A DNA stretch of 64,000 nucleotides from Bacillota bacterium (GCA_029907475.1 JARYLU010000004.1:1-64000); one strand, 5' to 3'. Positions 36,424-46,154 are shown, counted from the first letter of the stretch. Notes: generated by a model not told the origin, from the sequence alone. A program made the numbers and translations.

Positions 36424-37559
36424 TTTTCTTTCACCCGCAAAATCTTTTTTGCAATTTTGACAGGATCCGGGACTTCAATGTCATCGGGAACGTTTTGTCC
36501 GGCTGTTACATAGGCTAGAGTTTTTCGCAAGCGATTGACAACATTTAAAATCACGCCGTAGCTTTGGGTTTCATCGAGTTTAGTAAAAATTAAGCGTTTG
36601 ATTGAAAGCTGGCTGAACCGTGCAACAGCATCCCATAAATCTGTTTGTTTGGTGGTAGCCCCCAAAACGAGGAAAATCTCTATTTCACTGGACGGCTCTA
36701 AAAAGGCTTTCAGTTCAGCCATTTGCACTTCGTTGAGCGGGCTCCGTCCAGCCGTATCAATGAGAATCAGATCTTTTTCTCCATGTTTTGCAAGGGCATC
36801 CTGGAGTTCTTTCGGGGTATAGGCCACTTCGAGAGGAACGGCGATAATTTCTGCGTAAGTTTTCAACTGATCCACAGCGGCAACACGATAAGTATCGACA
36901 GTTGCAAGGGCGACCTCTTTTTTTTCGAGAATAGCAAAAATTGCGGCAAGTTTTGCTATTGTTGTGGTCTTTCCAACCCCTGTGGGACCCACCACGGCGA
37001 TCCTCTTTTTCTCTCCCGCTTTTTTAAAAATGATCGGGTGCGGGCGAAGCAAACGCCGCGCGATTAGAGTTTCCAGGGTTCGATGGATCTCCGTGACGTC
37101 CTGCCACTGTTCCGGTTGGAGAAGCTGAAGAGCCTCATGAATAATTTTATGAGCAAGTTTTTCTTCGACCTCACTCGCTCTTAAAACTCGATAAGCCTGC
37201 TCAAAATACTTTGGATAGGAACTCCCTTGGAAAGTACTCAATTCTAACTCCTCGATCATCTGTCCCAGCAAGGTTTTCACTTCAGCGATTTCTTTTTTTA
37301 CTTCGAGATTTTCTACCTTTAAAGGGCCGGAGGCAAGGATAGGAGAAAGGCTAGGGGAAGGAGTTTTGTTCGTGGAATGATTAAAGTCGCCATCATCAAC
37401 TGCTGCGATCACTTCAACGAGATCGCGTCCAAAAAAACCAAATATGCCGCCCTCCCGAAACTTTCGGGTATGTAAAATAACGGCATCTTTGCCCAGCGCG
37501 GCCTTTACTTTGAGCATTGCCTCCTGCATGTCATTTGCGATAAAACGTCTAACTTTCAA
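36420..37559 (-). CDS. flhF: Flagellar placement GTPase FlhF (SRP-like)
   Basis: SRP-GTPase relative that localises flagella, 379 residues. The N-terminal basic/variable domain (1-90) is followed by the helical N domain (about 90-180) and the G domain with GPTGVGKTTTI (from 191), DTYRVAAVDQL and LILIDTAGRSPLN motifs. The TTG start overlaps the end of flhA by 11 bases and has GGTGAG 5 bases upstream. Confidence 0.95.
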   Translation of the reverse strand: MKVRRFIANDMQEAMLKVKAALGKDAVILHTRKFREGGIFGFFGRDLVEVIAAVDDGDFNHSTNKTPSPSLSPILASGPLKVENLEVKKEIAEVKTLLGQMIEELELSTFQGSSYPKYFEQAYRVLRASEVEEKLAHKIIHEALQLLQPEQWQDVTEIHRTLETLIARRLLRPHPIIFKKAGEKKRIAVVGPTGVGKTTTIAKLAAIFAILEKKEVALATVDTYRVAAVDQLKTYAEIIAVPLEVAYTPKELQDALAKHGEKDLILIDTAGRSPLNEVQMAELKAFLEPSSEIEIFLVLGATTKQTDLWDAVARFSQLSIKRLIFTKLDETQSYGVILNVVNRLRKTLAYVTAGQNVPDDIEVPDPVKIAKKILRVKEK

Positions 37560-39615
37560 GAGTGCTCACCATCCCTAGTGACTCAACTTGAATGTTCGAT
37601 TGAAGTTCGTTAAAAGAGAGGACGACGAGACCCGGTAATACTCTTTCCGTTAAACGCTTCAAGTAAGGTCTGATTCCAGGTGGACAAAGGACAACAGGTT
37701 GGTGTCCTGCCTCGATCATCTTTTGCGCCATGATGTGTAACCGGTTCAAAATTTGCTGGACCGTTTGGGGGTCTATCGTAAGATATGAACCGTGTTCGGT
37801 TTTTTGGATCCCCTCCTTTACGGCCTGTTCCACTTCAGGATCGAGAGTCAAGACGTAAAGTTTATGATCCTCGAGGTATTGTCCCACGATTTGCCTCCCT
37901 AGAGCCTGGCGCACGTGTTCAGTGAGGAGATCAGGGTCTCTCGTCAGGCGCGCGTAGTCTGCTAAAGTTTCGAGAATAGTAACCAAATCTCGAATTGATA
38001 CTTTTTCTCTTAAAAGATTTCCGAGCACCTTCTGAATCTCTCCAAGTGTGAGTAAATCAGGATAGAGCTCGTTTACTACAGCGGCGTAACTTTTTTTAAC
38101 GTGATCAAGCAGGTTTTGGACATCTTGTCTGCTCAGCAATTCGTGGGCATAGTTTCTAATGATTTCTGTGAGATGGGTGGCAATTACCGATGTTGGGTCC
38201 ACCACTGTAAAACCGGCCAACTCAGCATCCTCTCGATGGTAGGCCGGAATCCATAAAGCCGGTAAACCAAAGGTCGGCTCTCGGGTCTTAATCCCCTCCA
38301 GTCTTGTTTGAACTTCGGGTCCGAGGGCGAGGAGGTGATCCAGCATCAAATCACCGCGCGTTACCTCTACTCCTTTTACCTTAATTACGTAGGTATTCGG
38401 GTTTAACTGCATGTTATCGCGGATGCGGACAGGAGGAACGATAAAACCTAACTCTAAAACACATTGCCGCCTGATCATCACAACCCGGTCCAGCAGGTCT
38501 CCTCCCTGTTTTGTATCTACGAGGGGAATCAGGTTATAGCCTAATTCGATTTCTAGCGGATCTACCTGAACAAGAGATAAAACATGTTCAGGCTTCTTGG
38601 CTTCTTCGAATTCTTGAACCCTTGCCCTTTCTTCCTCCTGCCTCCGAGTTTCTTTCAAGGAGCGATCGAGGGTATAAGCTAAGCCCCCAAGAATCCCGGA
38701 AATCAAAAGGATCGGGATAGGAGGGAGACCTAAAAGGGCGAGGAGGAGTAAAATACCTCCGGCAATCCCCAGAGCTTTTGGATAACTTAGTAATTGCCTG
38801 GAAAGATCCAAGCCGAAACTAGCTTCCGCTGCTGCCCGGGTGACAATAATCCCTGCCGAGGTCGAGACGAGGAGGGCGGGAATCTGGGTAACGAGACCGT
38901 CACCTACGGTGAGTACAGTATATGTCTGGAGGGCCTGTTGGAAAGACATTCCTTTCTGGATCAGACCTATTATAAAACCACCTAAAATGTTAATTATAAT
39001 GATTACCAGGGCAGCAATCGCGTCGCCCCGGACAAATTTGCTGGCTCCGTCCATTGCCCCGTAAAAATCCGCCTCTTGCTGGATTTTGCGGCGCCGTGCC
39101 CGGGCCTCGTTTTCTGTAATCAAACCCGCGTTCAGGTCCGCATCTATACTCATTTGCTTTCCCGGCATTGCGTCTAAAGTAAACCTGGCGGCGACTTCCG
39201 AGACCCGTTCTGCCCCCCGCGTAATTACAATAAACTGGATTACGATGAGTATTAAGAAGATGATAAACCCAACTGCAGGGTTTCCCCCGATTACAAAACC
39301 ACCGAACTTTTGGACCACCTCCCCGGCGTACGCGTAGAGAAGAATGAGCCGGGTTGTAGAAATATTAAGGCAGAGACGAAATAGCGTCATGATCAGAAGG
39401 AGAGACGGAAATACGGAAAACTCTAACGGTTCCTGCGTAAAGAGGGAGACAAGTAAGATTAACAGGGATAGGGTGATATTGAAGATCAGAAGTGCGCTGA
39501 GTAGTCCGGACGGTACTGGAATAATCATCATGACTACAGCCAGGATAACAGCTACGGCTACCACAACATCGATGTATTTAAAATAACGGTTTTGGCCTAA
39601 AGGAATCGCGGCCAA
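37549..39615 (-). CDS. flhA: Flagellar export gate protein FlhA
   Basis: Large export-gate protein of 688 residues. About eight N-terminal membrane helices (1-330), with the conserved cytoplasmic loop containing RFTLDAMPGKQMSIDADLN, precede a large cytoplasmic domain (about 350-680) that docks chaperone-substrate complexes. The start is TTG with AAGGTG 8 bases upstream. It is adjacent to flhB, overlapping none of it. Confidence 0.97.
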   Translation of the reverse strand: MAAIPLGQNRYFKYIDVVVAVAVILAVVMMIIPVPSGLLSALLIFNITLSLLILLVSLFTQEPLEFSVFPSLLLIMTLFRLCLNISTTRLILLYAYAGEVVQKFGGFVIGGNPAVGFIIFLILIVIQFIVITRGAERVSEVAARFTLDAMPGKQMSIDADLNAGLITENEARARRRKIQQEADFYGAMDGASKFVRGDAIAALVIIIINILGGFIIGLIQKGMSFQQALQTYTVLTVGDGLVTQIPALLVSTSAGIIVTRAAAEASFGLDLSRQLLSYPKALGIAGGILLLLALLGLPPIPILLISGILGGLAYTLDRSLKETRRQEEERARVQEFEEAKKPEHVLSLVQVDPLEIELGYNLIPLVDTKQGGDLLDRVVMIRRQCVLELGFIVPPVRIRDNMQLNPNTYVIKVKGVEVTRGDLMLDHLLALGPEVQTRLEGIKTREPTFGLPALWIPAYHREDAELAGFTVVDPTSVIATHLTEIIRNYAHELLSRQDVQNLLDHVKKSYAAVVNELYPDLLTLGEIQKVLGNLLREKVSIRDLVTILETLADYARLTRDPDLLTEHVRQALGRQIVGQYLEDHKLYVLTLDPEVEQAVKEGIQKTEHGSYLTIDPQTVQQILNRLHIMAQKMIEAGHQPVVLCPPGIRPYLKRLTERVLPGLVVLSFNELQSNIQVESLGMVSTLES

Positions 39616-40728
39616 CTAGATCACACCTTTTTTCTTGAAGTGATTCGGGTGCAACTGGTAGACGAAAGCCAGGACCTGTGCTACTGCTTCATAAAGTTCC
39701 GGCGGGATCAAATCACCCACCTCAACAGTTTTATATAAGGTCTGGGCCAGGGGAGGGTCCTCAAAAACAGTGATTCCATACTCTTGGGCAATTGCTTTAA
39801 TTCTTAAAGCTACTTCATCAACACCTTTCGCCAGGACAAGCGGAGCCGCCATTTGTTCCGGCACGTACTGGAGTGCCACGGCATAATGAGTAGGGTTAGT
39901 AATCACGACATCTGCTTTAGGGACTTGTTGCATCATACGGTGGTACGAGATTTGCCTCTGGCGTTGCCGGATTCGAGCGCGAATCTGGGGGTCTCCCTCG
40001 TACTGGCGGAATTCCTCTTTTACTTCTTGTTTTGTCATCCGGAGAGATTTCTCGTGCTCCCAGTATTGAAAAACGTAGTCAAAGATCGCGAGAGCGAGCA
40101 AAAAAAGCCCGATCCGTAGGATGATGTTAGTGCTTAACTCTCCGATGTGTTTTACTGCCTCTGCAATACTTATATCCAGGAGGCGGGGGAAAAGGATAAA
40201 ATTGGCTCGAACCGTACTGTATGCCAGGTAGCCTGCAACCCCTACCTTTGCTATCGATTTCACCAGTTCAAGTAAGGCCCGCCGGGAAAAAATTCGTTTA
40301 AATCCTTCAATCGGATTAATCCGGTTCAACCTTGGGGCAAGAGGTTCTGACGTAAAAAGGAAGCCTACTTGAAGGAAATTTGCTGCAAGACCTGCCCCCA
40401 GGGCAATTCCCATTACGGGGAGAGAGATCTGGAAAAAAGCTACTGCACTGAAAAACAGGATAGAGTAAACCGTTTTTGTGCCCCATTCCTCAAGAATTAA
40501 ATCGGTGAGTACCAGATTCGCAAAATTCCCGACCTGATTACCTACCCAGGGGCCGAATATTTTAAGAAAAAGGAAGGTGCACAGGAGGATTACTGCTGAA
40601 TTTACTTCTATGCTCCGCGTTACCTGGCCTTTTTTCCGGGCTTCTTCCCGGCGTCGGGGCGTTGCCTTTTCTGTACGTTCTTCCGCAAAGAGTTGTAAAT
40701 TCAGCGGTTCCACAAAGTTCTTCAACAA
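39616..40728 (-). CDS. flhB: Flagellar export switch protein FlhB
   Basis: Export substrate-switch protein of 370 residues. The N-terminal basic region has ERTEKATPRRREEARKKG, four membrane helices follow, and the cytoplasmic domain carries the self-cleaving NPTH motif at 278-281. Cleavage there switches export from hook to filament substrates. The TTG start is read after GGTGA. The length is typical. Confidence 0.97.
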   Translation of the reverse strand: MLKNFVEPLNLQLFAEERTEKATPRRREEARKKGQVTRSIEVNSAVILLCTFLFLKIFGPWVGNQVGNFANLVLTDLILEEWGTKTVYSILFFSAVAFFQISLPVMGIALGAGLAANFLQVGFLFTSEPLAPRLNRINPIEGFKRIFSRRALLELVKSIAKVGVAGYLAYSTVRANFILFPRLLDISIAEAVKHIGELSTNIILRIGLFLLALAIFDYVFQYWEHEKSLRMTKQEVKEEFRQYEGDPQIRARIRQRQRQISYHRMMQQVPKADVVITNPTHYAVALQYVPEQMAAPLVLAKGVDEVALRIKAIAQEYGITVFEDPPLAQTLYKTVEVGDLIPPELYEAVAQVLAFVYQLHPNHFKKKGVI

Positions 40729-40732
40729 ATTT

Positions 40733-41515
40733 TCACCGTCCCAGAATTACCATGAGCTTATTAAGATCCTCAAAAAGACCGGTGAAGAGTAAATTAAAAA
40801 TCCAGATAAAAAGGGGCATAATTAGCATTAATAAACCCAATCCAACCCCGATTTTAAGGGGCAACCCGACAATAAAAACATTCATTTGAGGGACAGTGCG
40901 AGCAACGATTCCTAAAGCAAGATCTGTAATGAATAAAGCCCCCAGCACCGGTAGGGAAATTTTCAAAGCTGTGCTGAACAATTCACCTGCAAGGGTAAAG
41001 ATAAATGAATAAAAAGTGCCAGAAAAATGTAGATTCCCAATGGGTATAGTATGGTAACTCCGGGTGAGAGCCGTTAAGAGTAGGTGATGTCCGTTAATCA
41101 CAAAAAAGAAAAGAACCGCTAAAATGTATTTAAAGTTACCCAATACTGGAATTTGAATTCCGTACTGTGGATCGATCACGTTCACGATGCCGAAACCGAT
41201 CTGCATATCAATCATCTGCCCTGCGAGTTGCAGCGTACTAAAAACTAATTGTGTAAGGAATCCAATAATTGCTCCAATCAGTACCTCTCCAAGAAATTGA
41301 AAAAGATAAGTCATCACTGTTTGAGCGATTTGGAGGTTTTCGCGGGGGTGGATCATAAAAATTAGAAAAGTAATCAGTGCCGCCAACCAAATCTTTACTT
41401 GAGCAGGGATATTCCGATTGTTGAAGGGAATGGCTGTGAGCAAAAAACCGGTTATTCTACCCCAGATCAAAAAATAAAGATCGATTTCGTTAAAGAGTGA
41501 CCCCAGAAAATCCAT
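40733..41515 (-). CDS. fliR: Flagellar export gate protein FliR
   Basis: Export-gate membrane protein of 260 residues from the ATG at 41515, opening MDFLGSLFNEIDLYFLIWGRITG, with about six hydrophobic segments and the central LAGQMIDMQIGFGIVNVIDP loop. GGTGG precedes this ATG. The longer frame (to 41545) overlaps fliQ by 29 bases and is rejected. Confidence 0.95.
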   Translation of the reverse strand: MDFLGSLFNEIDLYFLIWGRITGFLLTAIPFNNRNIPAQVKIWLAALITFLIFMIHPRENLQIAQTVMTYLFQFLGEVLIGAIIGFLTQLVFSTLQLAGQMIDMQIGFGIVNVIDPQYGIQIPVLGNFKYILAVLFFFVINGHHLLLTALTRSYHTIPIGNLHFSGTFYSFIFTLAGELFSTALKISLPVLGALFITDLALGIVARTVPQMNVFIVGLPLKIGVGLGLLMLIMPLFIWIFNLLFTGLFEDLNKLMVILGR

Positions 41516-41516
41516 C

Positions 41517-41792
41517 TTAACCACCGCCCGCCAAACGGTGAACATTTAGATAAAGGTTCTGGGTGAAGGAAACCAGAATCTGAAGTATCCAGGGAGCAAA
41601 AATTACGGCTGTCACCAAAACGGCAATAATTTTCGGGACAAAAGTTAGGGTTTGCTCCTGGATCTGAGTTGTTGCTTGGAAAATACTGATAAGCAAACCC
41701 ACCAGCAGACTGACTCCCAAGAGGGGAGCGGAAACAAGCAGAACTGCATATAATGCCTCTCGACCTAAAGTAATTACAAATTCTTCCGTCAT
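41517..41792 (-). CDS. fliQ: Flagellar export gate protein FliQ
   Basis: Small export-gate subunit of 91 residues with two membrane helices (about 14-36 and 51-75) and the QATTQIQEQTLTFVPKI loop between them, which is the family signature. It lies between fliP and fliR in the standard P-Q-R order. Confidence 0.96.
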   Translation of the reverse strand: MTEEFVITLGREALYAVLLVSAPLLGVSLLVGLLISIFQATTQIQEQTLTFVPKIIAVLVTAVIFAPWILQILVSFTQNLYLNVHRLAGGG

Positions 41793-41804
41793 CTTCCGGG
41801 CTCC

Positions 41805-42581
41805 TTAAGAAAAACTCATAATTAAAGAACGAACCAGTAAATGCCAGCCATCCACCATAATAAACAAAAGAATCTTAAATGGAAGCGAGATCATCATCGG
41901 AGGTAACATCAGCATTCCCATGGACATTAGAGTGCTTGCGACGATCATATCGATTACTAAAAAAGGAATAAAGAGGACGAACCCGATTTGAAAGGCTGTT
42001 TTTAATTCGCTGATGATAAAAGCAGGGATTAAAATATAATTTGGGATATCCTGGTAGTTGCGAGGCCGGGGAATTTGCGCAAGGGAAACGAAAAGGGCGA
42101 GATCTTTTTCCCTGGTTTGTTTAAATAAGAATTGCCGGATAGGTTCCATCCCTTGCGTTAAAGCCTCTTGCTGGGTGATTTGCCCTTTTAAATAGGGCTG
42201 TACAGCACCACGGTTTACTGCCTGCCAGGTTGGGGCCATGATGAAAAAAGTGAGAAATAAGGCAAGCCCGATGAGTACCTGGTTAGGAGGCATTTGTTGC
42301 GTGGCGAGGGCGCTTCTCATGAACGAGAGAACGACGATGACACGTGTAAAGGAGGTTATCATCATCAAAATTGCCGGGGCCAGTGAAAGTAGAGTAATGA
42401 TCAAGAGAATCTGGAGGCTTTGGGCTACCTCTTCAGGTTTTTCAGCACTGCCGATTTCGAAATTAACCCGGGGGAAGGGTACGGGCTGGGCTGCCGCGAT
42501 TTGAGCGCGAAACATCAAGGTGTATATCAGCAGTACAGTTATTATAAGAGAAATAACCAGAATTTTTTTCTTACTTTGCAT
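41805..42581 (-). CDS. fliP: Flagellar export gate protein FliP
   Basis: Core export-gate protein of 258 residues from the ATG at 42581, with a cleavable signal-like N-terminus (about 4-28, then AAAQPVP). The SFTRVIVVLSFMRSALATQQMPPNQ signature and LKTAFQIGFVLFIPFLVIDM are intact. The start is 4 bases past the fliO stop and follows GGAAGGGGA; a longer frame overlaps fliO and is rejected. Confidence 0.96.
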   Translation of the reverse strand: MQSKKKILVISLIITVLLIYTLMFRAQIAAAQPVPFPRVNFEIGSAEKPEEVAQSLQILLIITLLSLAPAILMMITSFTRVIVVLSFMRSALATQQMPPNQVLIGLALFLTFFIMAPTWQAVNRGAVQPYLKGQITQQEALTQGMEPIRQFLFKQTREKDLALFVSLAQIPRPRNYQDIPNYILIPAFIISELKTAFQIGFVLFIPFLVIDMIVASTLMSMGMLMLPPMMISLPFKILLFIMVDGWHLLVRSLIMSFS

Positions 42582-42585
42582 TCTG

Positions 42586-43155
42586 TTATTCCCCTTCCTG
42601 GTCATCAAAAACACGTCTGCTTAAACGTTCTTTGTTCGTTAACAAGATATTTTGGAAGGTTTTTACCCAAAAAGGGCGCCACATCTTTTTTCCCGGTAAA
42701 GGAAGACCCGCCAAAGCATCTTCCTCTTCGAGAAGCGATGTAATATAGGATGGATCTTCAATTTCAAGCAATTTCGTAATGCTGTGCTCAGTGAGCGCAA
42801 GGACGTAAATTCTTCCTGCAATTTCAGCCAGTAAAAGCCCCCGGTTGGGACCGATCGCCACTTGATCCAGGATTCTGATCCAATGACTGGGGCGCGGGAT
42901 AAAGGGGCGTCGCTGGATAAACTTGATCACAATAAGAGCAAGCCCGATGACGACCAAGAGGCTGATTATCAACCGCAAAAGTAGGGTACCCATCTGCGGT
43001 GGCGCCAGGGGGCCAGGATCTTGGTAATCTAGATTAGGAAGCGCTGTAGCCCGGACAGGGAGCGTTATCGTATAGAGAATGAGGGAGCTTACTAAGAACT
43101 TGGAGGCTTTTATGATAACAGCAAATTTCATAGTAGGCCATGCCCTCGTTGTCAT
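42586..43155 (-). CDS. fliO: Flagellar export scaffold protein FliO
   Basis: Assists FliP ring assembly. It has 189 residues with an N-terminal signal-like segment and one main membrane helix (about 57-80), then a cytoplasmic domain with the ILDQVAIGPNRGLLLAEIAGRIYVLALTE-type beta stretch characteristic of FliO. Identified by this pattern and by position before fliP. It overlaps the cheY stop by 4 bases. In B. subtilis the gene is called fliZ. Confidence 0.88.
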   Translation of the reverse strand: MTTRAWPTMKFAVIIKASKFLVSSLILYTITLPVRATALPNLDYQDPGPLAPPQMGTLLLRLIISLLVVIGLALIVIKFIQRRPFIPRPSHWIRILDQVAIGPNRGLLLAEIAGRIYVLALTEHSITKLLEIEDPSYITSLLEEEDALAGLPLPGKKMWRPFWVKTFQNILLTNKERLSRRVFDDQEGE

Positions 43156-43514
43156 CCTAATACCTTCGCGACAGCCTCCAATACCCTTTCAGGCTGAAAA
43201 GGCTTGACAATAAAATCACGGGCACCCGCCTGAATTGAATCAATAACCATTGCCTGCTGACCCATTGCGCTGCACATGATGATTTTTGCCTGGGCATCAA
43301 TTTTTTGAATTTCCCTGACAGCAGTAATGCCATCCATCTCCGGCATTGTAATGTCCATGGTGACCAGATCGGGACGCAATTCCTTGAATTTATCTATGGC
43401 CGCGGCGCCGTTTTCTGCTTCCCCCACCACAATGTAGCCGTTTTTCGTGAGAATATCCTTGAGCATCATCCGCATAAAAGCCGCATCGTCTACAATTAAA
43501 ATCCGTTTCCCCAA
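43152..43514 (-). CDS. cheY: Chemotaxis response regulator CheY
   Basis: Single receiver domain of 120 residues. The phosphorylation site is Asp54 (VTMDITMPEMDG) with acidic pocket Asp9-Asp10, conserved Ser/Thr in IIMCSAMGQ and Lys in DFIVKPF. The TTG start has GGGAGG 5 bases upstream. It lies next to the switch genes fliY and fliM whose products it controls. CheY-P binds FliM and, by analogy, FliY. Confidence 0.97.
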   Translation of the reverse strand: MGKRILIVDDAAFMRMMLKDILTKNGYIVVGEAENGAAAIDKFKELRPDLVTMDITMPEMDGITAVREIQKIDAQAKIIMCSAMGQQAMVIDSIQAGARDFIVKPFQPERVLEAVAKVLG

Positions 43515-43541
43515 GGGTCTCCCTCCTGCTCAATGATGATG

Positions 43542-44660
43542 TTATTGAAGGCTGCTAACCCGGTCTGCAGTACTCAAAATTTCAGTTATTCTCACTCCAT
43601 AACTCTCGTCGATGACTACAACTTCTCCTTTCGCAATCGGTTTCCCGTTCACGAGAATATCAACGGGTTCCCCGGCCAGCTTGTCAAGTTCTACAATTGC
43701 ACCAGGTCCCAGCTCGAGAATCTCTTTGATAGTTTTCTGAGTCCTTCCTAATTCCACCGTGAATTGAAGCGGAACATCTAAAATTAAGGTGAGGTTGGCT
43801 GTCTCTTTAGGCGTTGAAGTTGCCGAAAAGGAGGCAAATTCTACAGGTTGGACCATGACACTCCCTGCTGCTACTTCCTGGCGTGCTGCAGTGATGTGAG
43901 AATTACCGGGTTTAATTGGTATTTCCGGTTCGGAATAAGAAGCTGTTTCCGTCTCTTTTGTTTTTGATTCCTTCGGTTCGGAGGGAATTTTCTCTTCAAA
44001 TTCCCCAAGCAGGCCAAGGCTCATTTCTTTCGCGAAGTGAAGTGGAATAATCTGCATCATTTCGCTTTTTATGAGGTTTTCAATGGAGATTTGAAACACA
44101 ATTTTCACTAATTGCTCGTTTCCATATTCGATCGTTGGATCGAGTTGCTCCTTGGCAAAATTGATCAGCCGCAAGGAGGGAGGAGAGATATTTACCGTTT
44201 GATGAAAAATTGTAGACATGGATGTAGCAGCGGAACCCATCATCTGGTTCATGGCCTCGCTGACTGCGCTTAAATGGAGATCGTTTAGTTCTTCCGGCGG
44301 ATTACTCGCATCTCCCCCCATCATCAGGTCTACAATCACCGCGGCATCCTGCTTTTTAATAACTAAAAGGTTTTCTCCCGTAAGTCCTGCGGTATAACGG
44401 ACACTAACCACAACATAAGGTAAAGGGTATTCGGTTTGCAGTTCGCTTCGGGTCGTAATTGTCACCCGGGGCGTTGTGATTTCTACCCTTTTACCGATGA
44501 GACTGGAGAGGGTCGTAGCTGCCGCACCCATCGAAATGTTGGCAACTTCTCCTATGGCGTCTTTTTCGAGGTCCGAAAGGGTTTCCTCCTGTTTTTCCCT
44601 CGCTGTCTTTCCCCGCACCAGGATATCAATTTCTTCTTGGGATAAGATCTGCTCACTCAG
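43542..44660 (-). CDS. fliY: Flagellar switch phosphatase FliY, probable CUG start
   Basis: Switch protein with a CheC-like phosphatase half and a C-terminal FliN domain, 372 residues. The two CheC-like active sites are in IGEVANISMGAAATTLS and VSEAMNQMMGSAATSMS; the FliN part lies at about 290-370. A GTG at 44618 is the first standard start, but the bases upstream encode LSEQILSQEEIDILV, the conserved CheY-binding N-terminus. A CTG at 44660 begins this stretch. It has GGGGGAG 7 bases upstream and overlaps the fliM stop as CTGA. No ATG, GTG or TTG lies in this frame between it and fliM's coding body. Confidence 0.88.
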   Translation of the reverse strand: MSEQILSQEEIDILVRGKTAREKQEETLSDLEKDAIGEVANISMGAAATTLSSLIGKRVEITTPRVTITTRSELQTEYPLPYVVVSVRYTAGLTGENLLVIKKQDAAVIVDLMMGGDASNPPEELNDLHLSAVSEAMNQMMGSAATSMSTIFHQTVNISPPSLRLINFAKEQLDPTIEYGNEQLVKIVFQISIENLIKSEMMQIIPLHFAKEMSLGLLGEFEEKIPSEPKESKTKETETASYSEPEIPIKPGNSHITAARQEVAAGSVMVQPVEFASFSATSTPKETANLTLILDVPLQFTVELGRTQKTIKEILELGPGAIVELDKLAGEPVDILVNGKPIAKGEVVVIDESYGVRITEILSTADRVSSLQ

Positions 44661-45649
44661 GAAAAGTCTCCCCCTTTCTCTTGAAAGCTTGTAATTTGTA
44701 CGGCAAGCCGGTTGTTTTGAATTCCCGGTTTCGCGTAGAATTTCAGCCGGTTGCCAACCAGTACCTCCAGAGGAGAATTAACGCTGCGATCCAGCGGAAC
44801 AACATCCCCAACCTGGAGGTCGAGGAGTTCCCGGACTGTAATCGAGGTGGTTCCTAAAATAACCCGAAAGGAAATTTGGGCAGACTCAATCTTCTGCTTA
44901 AGGTAGAGAACATTTTCCTGTTTGTGTTCTTTTGGAGTTCTTGCAAACCAGTAATGGACGCTCAATTTTTCGATGATCGGTTCGAGCACAATGTAGGGAA
45001 TGCAAAAGTTAATAATGCCCTCCAGGTCTCCCACTCTCGTTTCTAAGGAAATTAAGATTACCATTTCCATTGGGGAAACGATCTGCGCAAACTGGGGATT
45101 GGATTCGATAAACTCCACCCGGGGGGTCAATTCTGTAATGTTTTCCCAGGCTTCTTTAGAGAGATCCAGCATCCGCTGGCTGATCCGTTCGACAATAGTC
45201 CGTTCAATTTCTGTGAGGGGACGCGTTTTCGCGGGGGTCCGGCCCGGTCCCCCAAAGAGCCGATCAATCATACCAAATACGATGGGAGGTTGGATTTCCA
45301 TAATTCCATTCCCCTCAAGGGGAGTCATGTTGAAAATAACAATGATCGACGGATCGGGCAGGGAGCGAATAAATTCTTCATATGTTAATTGTTCAACGGA
45401 AAGGACTGAAATTTGTACCGGGCTCCGCAGTTGGGCCGACAGAAAAGTTGTCAGCGACCTTGCATAATTCTCGTAAATCACTTGAAATGTATTAATTTGT
45501 TCCTTAGAAAATTTGTTGGGCCTGCGGAAATCATATACTCTTACTTTTTTTACCTGTTCCTCTTGTTTGAGTTCGTCTGCTGTTACCTCCCCTGTCGTAA
45601 GTACGGCCAACAAGGCGTCGATTTCAGCCTGGGACAGAATTTCAGCCAA
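44657..45649 (-). CDS. fliM: Flagellar motor switch protein FliM
   Basis: C-ring switch protein of 330 residues. The N-terminal CheY-P-binding motif is EILSQAEIDALLA (residues 3-15), followed by a CheC-like middle domain (about 40-225, with GGPGRTPAKTRPLTEIERTI) and a C-terminal SpoA/FliN-type domain (about 245-325). The TTG start has GGGGGTG upstream. It lies between fliL and fliY. Confidence 0.97.
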   Translation of the reverse strand: MAEILSQAEIDALLAVLTTGEVTADELKQEEQVKKVRVYDFRRPNKFSKEQINTFQVIYENYARSLTTFLSAQLRSPVQISVLSVEQLTYEEFIRSLPDPSIIVIFNMTPLEGNGIMEIQPPIVFGMIDRLFGGPGRTPAKTRPLTEIERTIVERISQRMLDLSKEAWENITELTPRVEFIESNPQFAQIVSPMEMVILISLETRVGDLEGIINFCIPYIVLEPIIEKLSVHYWFARTPKEHKQENVLYLKQKIESAQISFRVILGTTSITVRELLDLQVGDVVPLDRSVNSPLEVLVGNRLKFYAKPGIQNNRLAVQITSFQEKGGDFS

Positions 45650-45662
45650 AATTTCACCCCCT

Positions 45663-46154
45663 TTACTGCATCACCAAATCGGAAAAGTACAGGTTCGTAA
45701 TCTTTCCTGCGGTTAGGTAGCGGTTGAGGTCCGTTAGGAGTTCATTTTTTAAATGAGGGCGTTCCGTTGCGCTCAGGTCGTCGCTGGTTTTGCTGTTAAG
45801 AAACAATAAAATGCGATCCTGCAGCACAGGCAGCTTTTGTTTGATCTCTTCTGCTAGAGGTTGGTGGCCCAATTCAAACACTATTTTTACTTTAACGAAC
45901 CTTTTTTCTCCTCCCTGGGCGAGGTTAGTGGTAAATTCTCCTGCCTCAAAAAGCGGGCCGATCTGAGAAAGATCGTTTTTGGCCTGGTCGGGGTGCGCCG
46001 GGTTCTGCCTCATAACTAAGAAAGATACAGTGAAGACAACTAACGCGCAGATCATAATTGCACCGAATCCCAGGATGAGAAATTTTTGATCTAGAATGAT
46101 CCCTCGTTTTCCTTTGTTCTGATCAGCTTGTTCAGCGGTTGCTTCTGGAGCCAT
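45663..46154 (-). CDS. fliL: Flagellar basal body protein FliL
   Basis: Stator-associated protein of 163 residues with one membrane helix (about 28-50) and an extracytoplasmic domain ending IL-FLNSKTSDDL and LNRYLTAGKITNLYFSDLVMQ, as typical of FliL. It is next to motB and fliM, fitting its role at the stator-rotor interface. Confidence 0.93.
   Translation of the reverse strand: MAPEATAEQADQNKGKRGIILDQKFLILGFGAIMICALVVFTVSFLVMRQNPAHPDQAKNDLSQIGPLFEAGEFTTNLAQGGEKRFVKVKIVFELGHQPLAEEIKQKLPVLQDRILLFLNSKTSDDLSATERPHLKNELLTDLNRYLTAGKITNLYFSDLVMQ

Noticed and set aside
45000-45467. 155-residue plus-strand ORF opposite fliM
   Set aside because: Shadow of fliM, without a ribosome site or recognisable domain.
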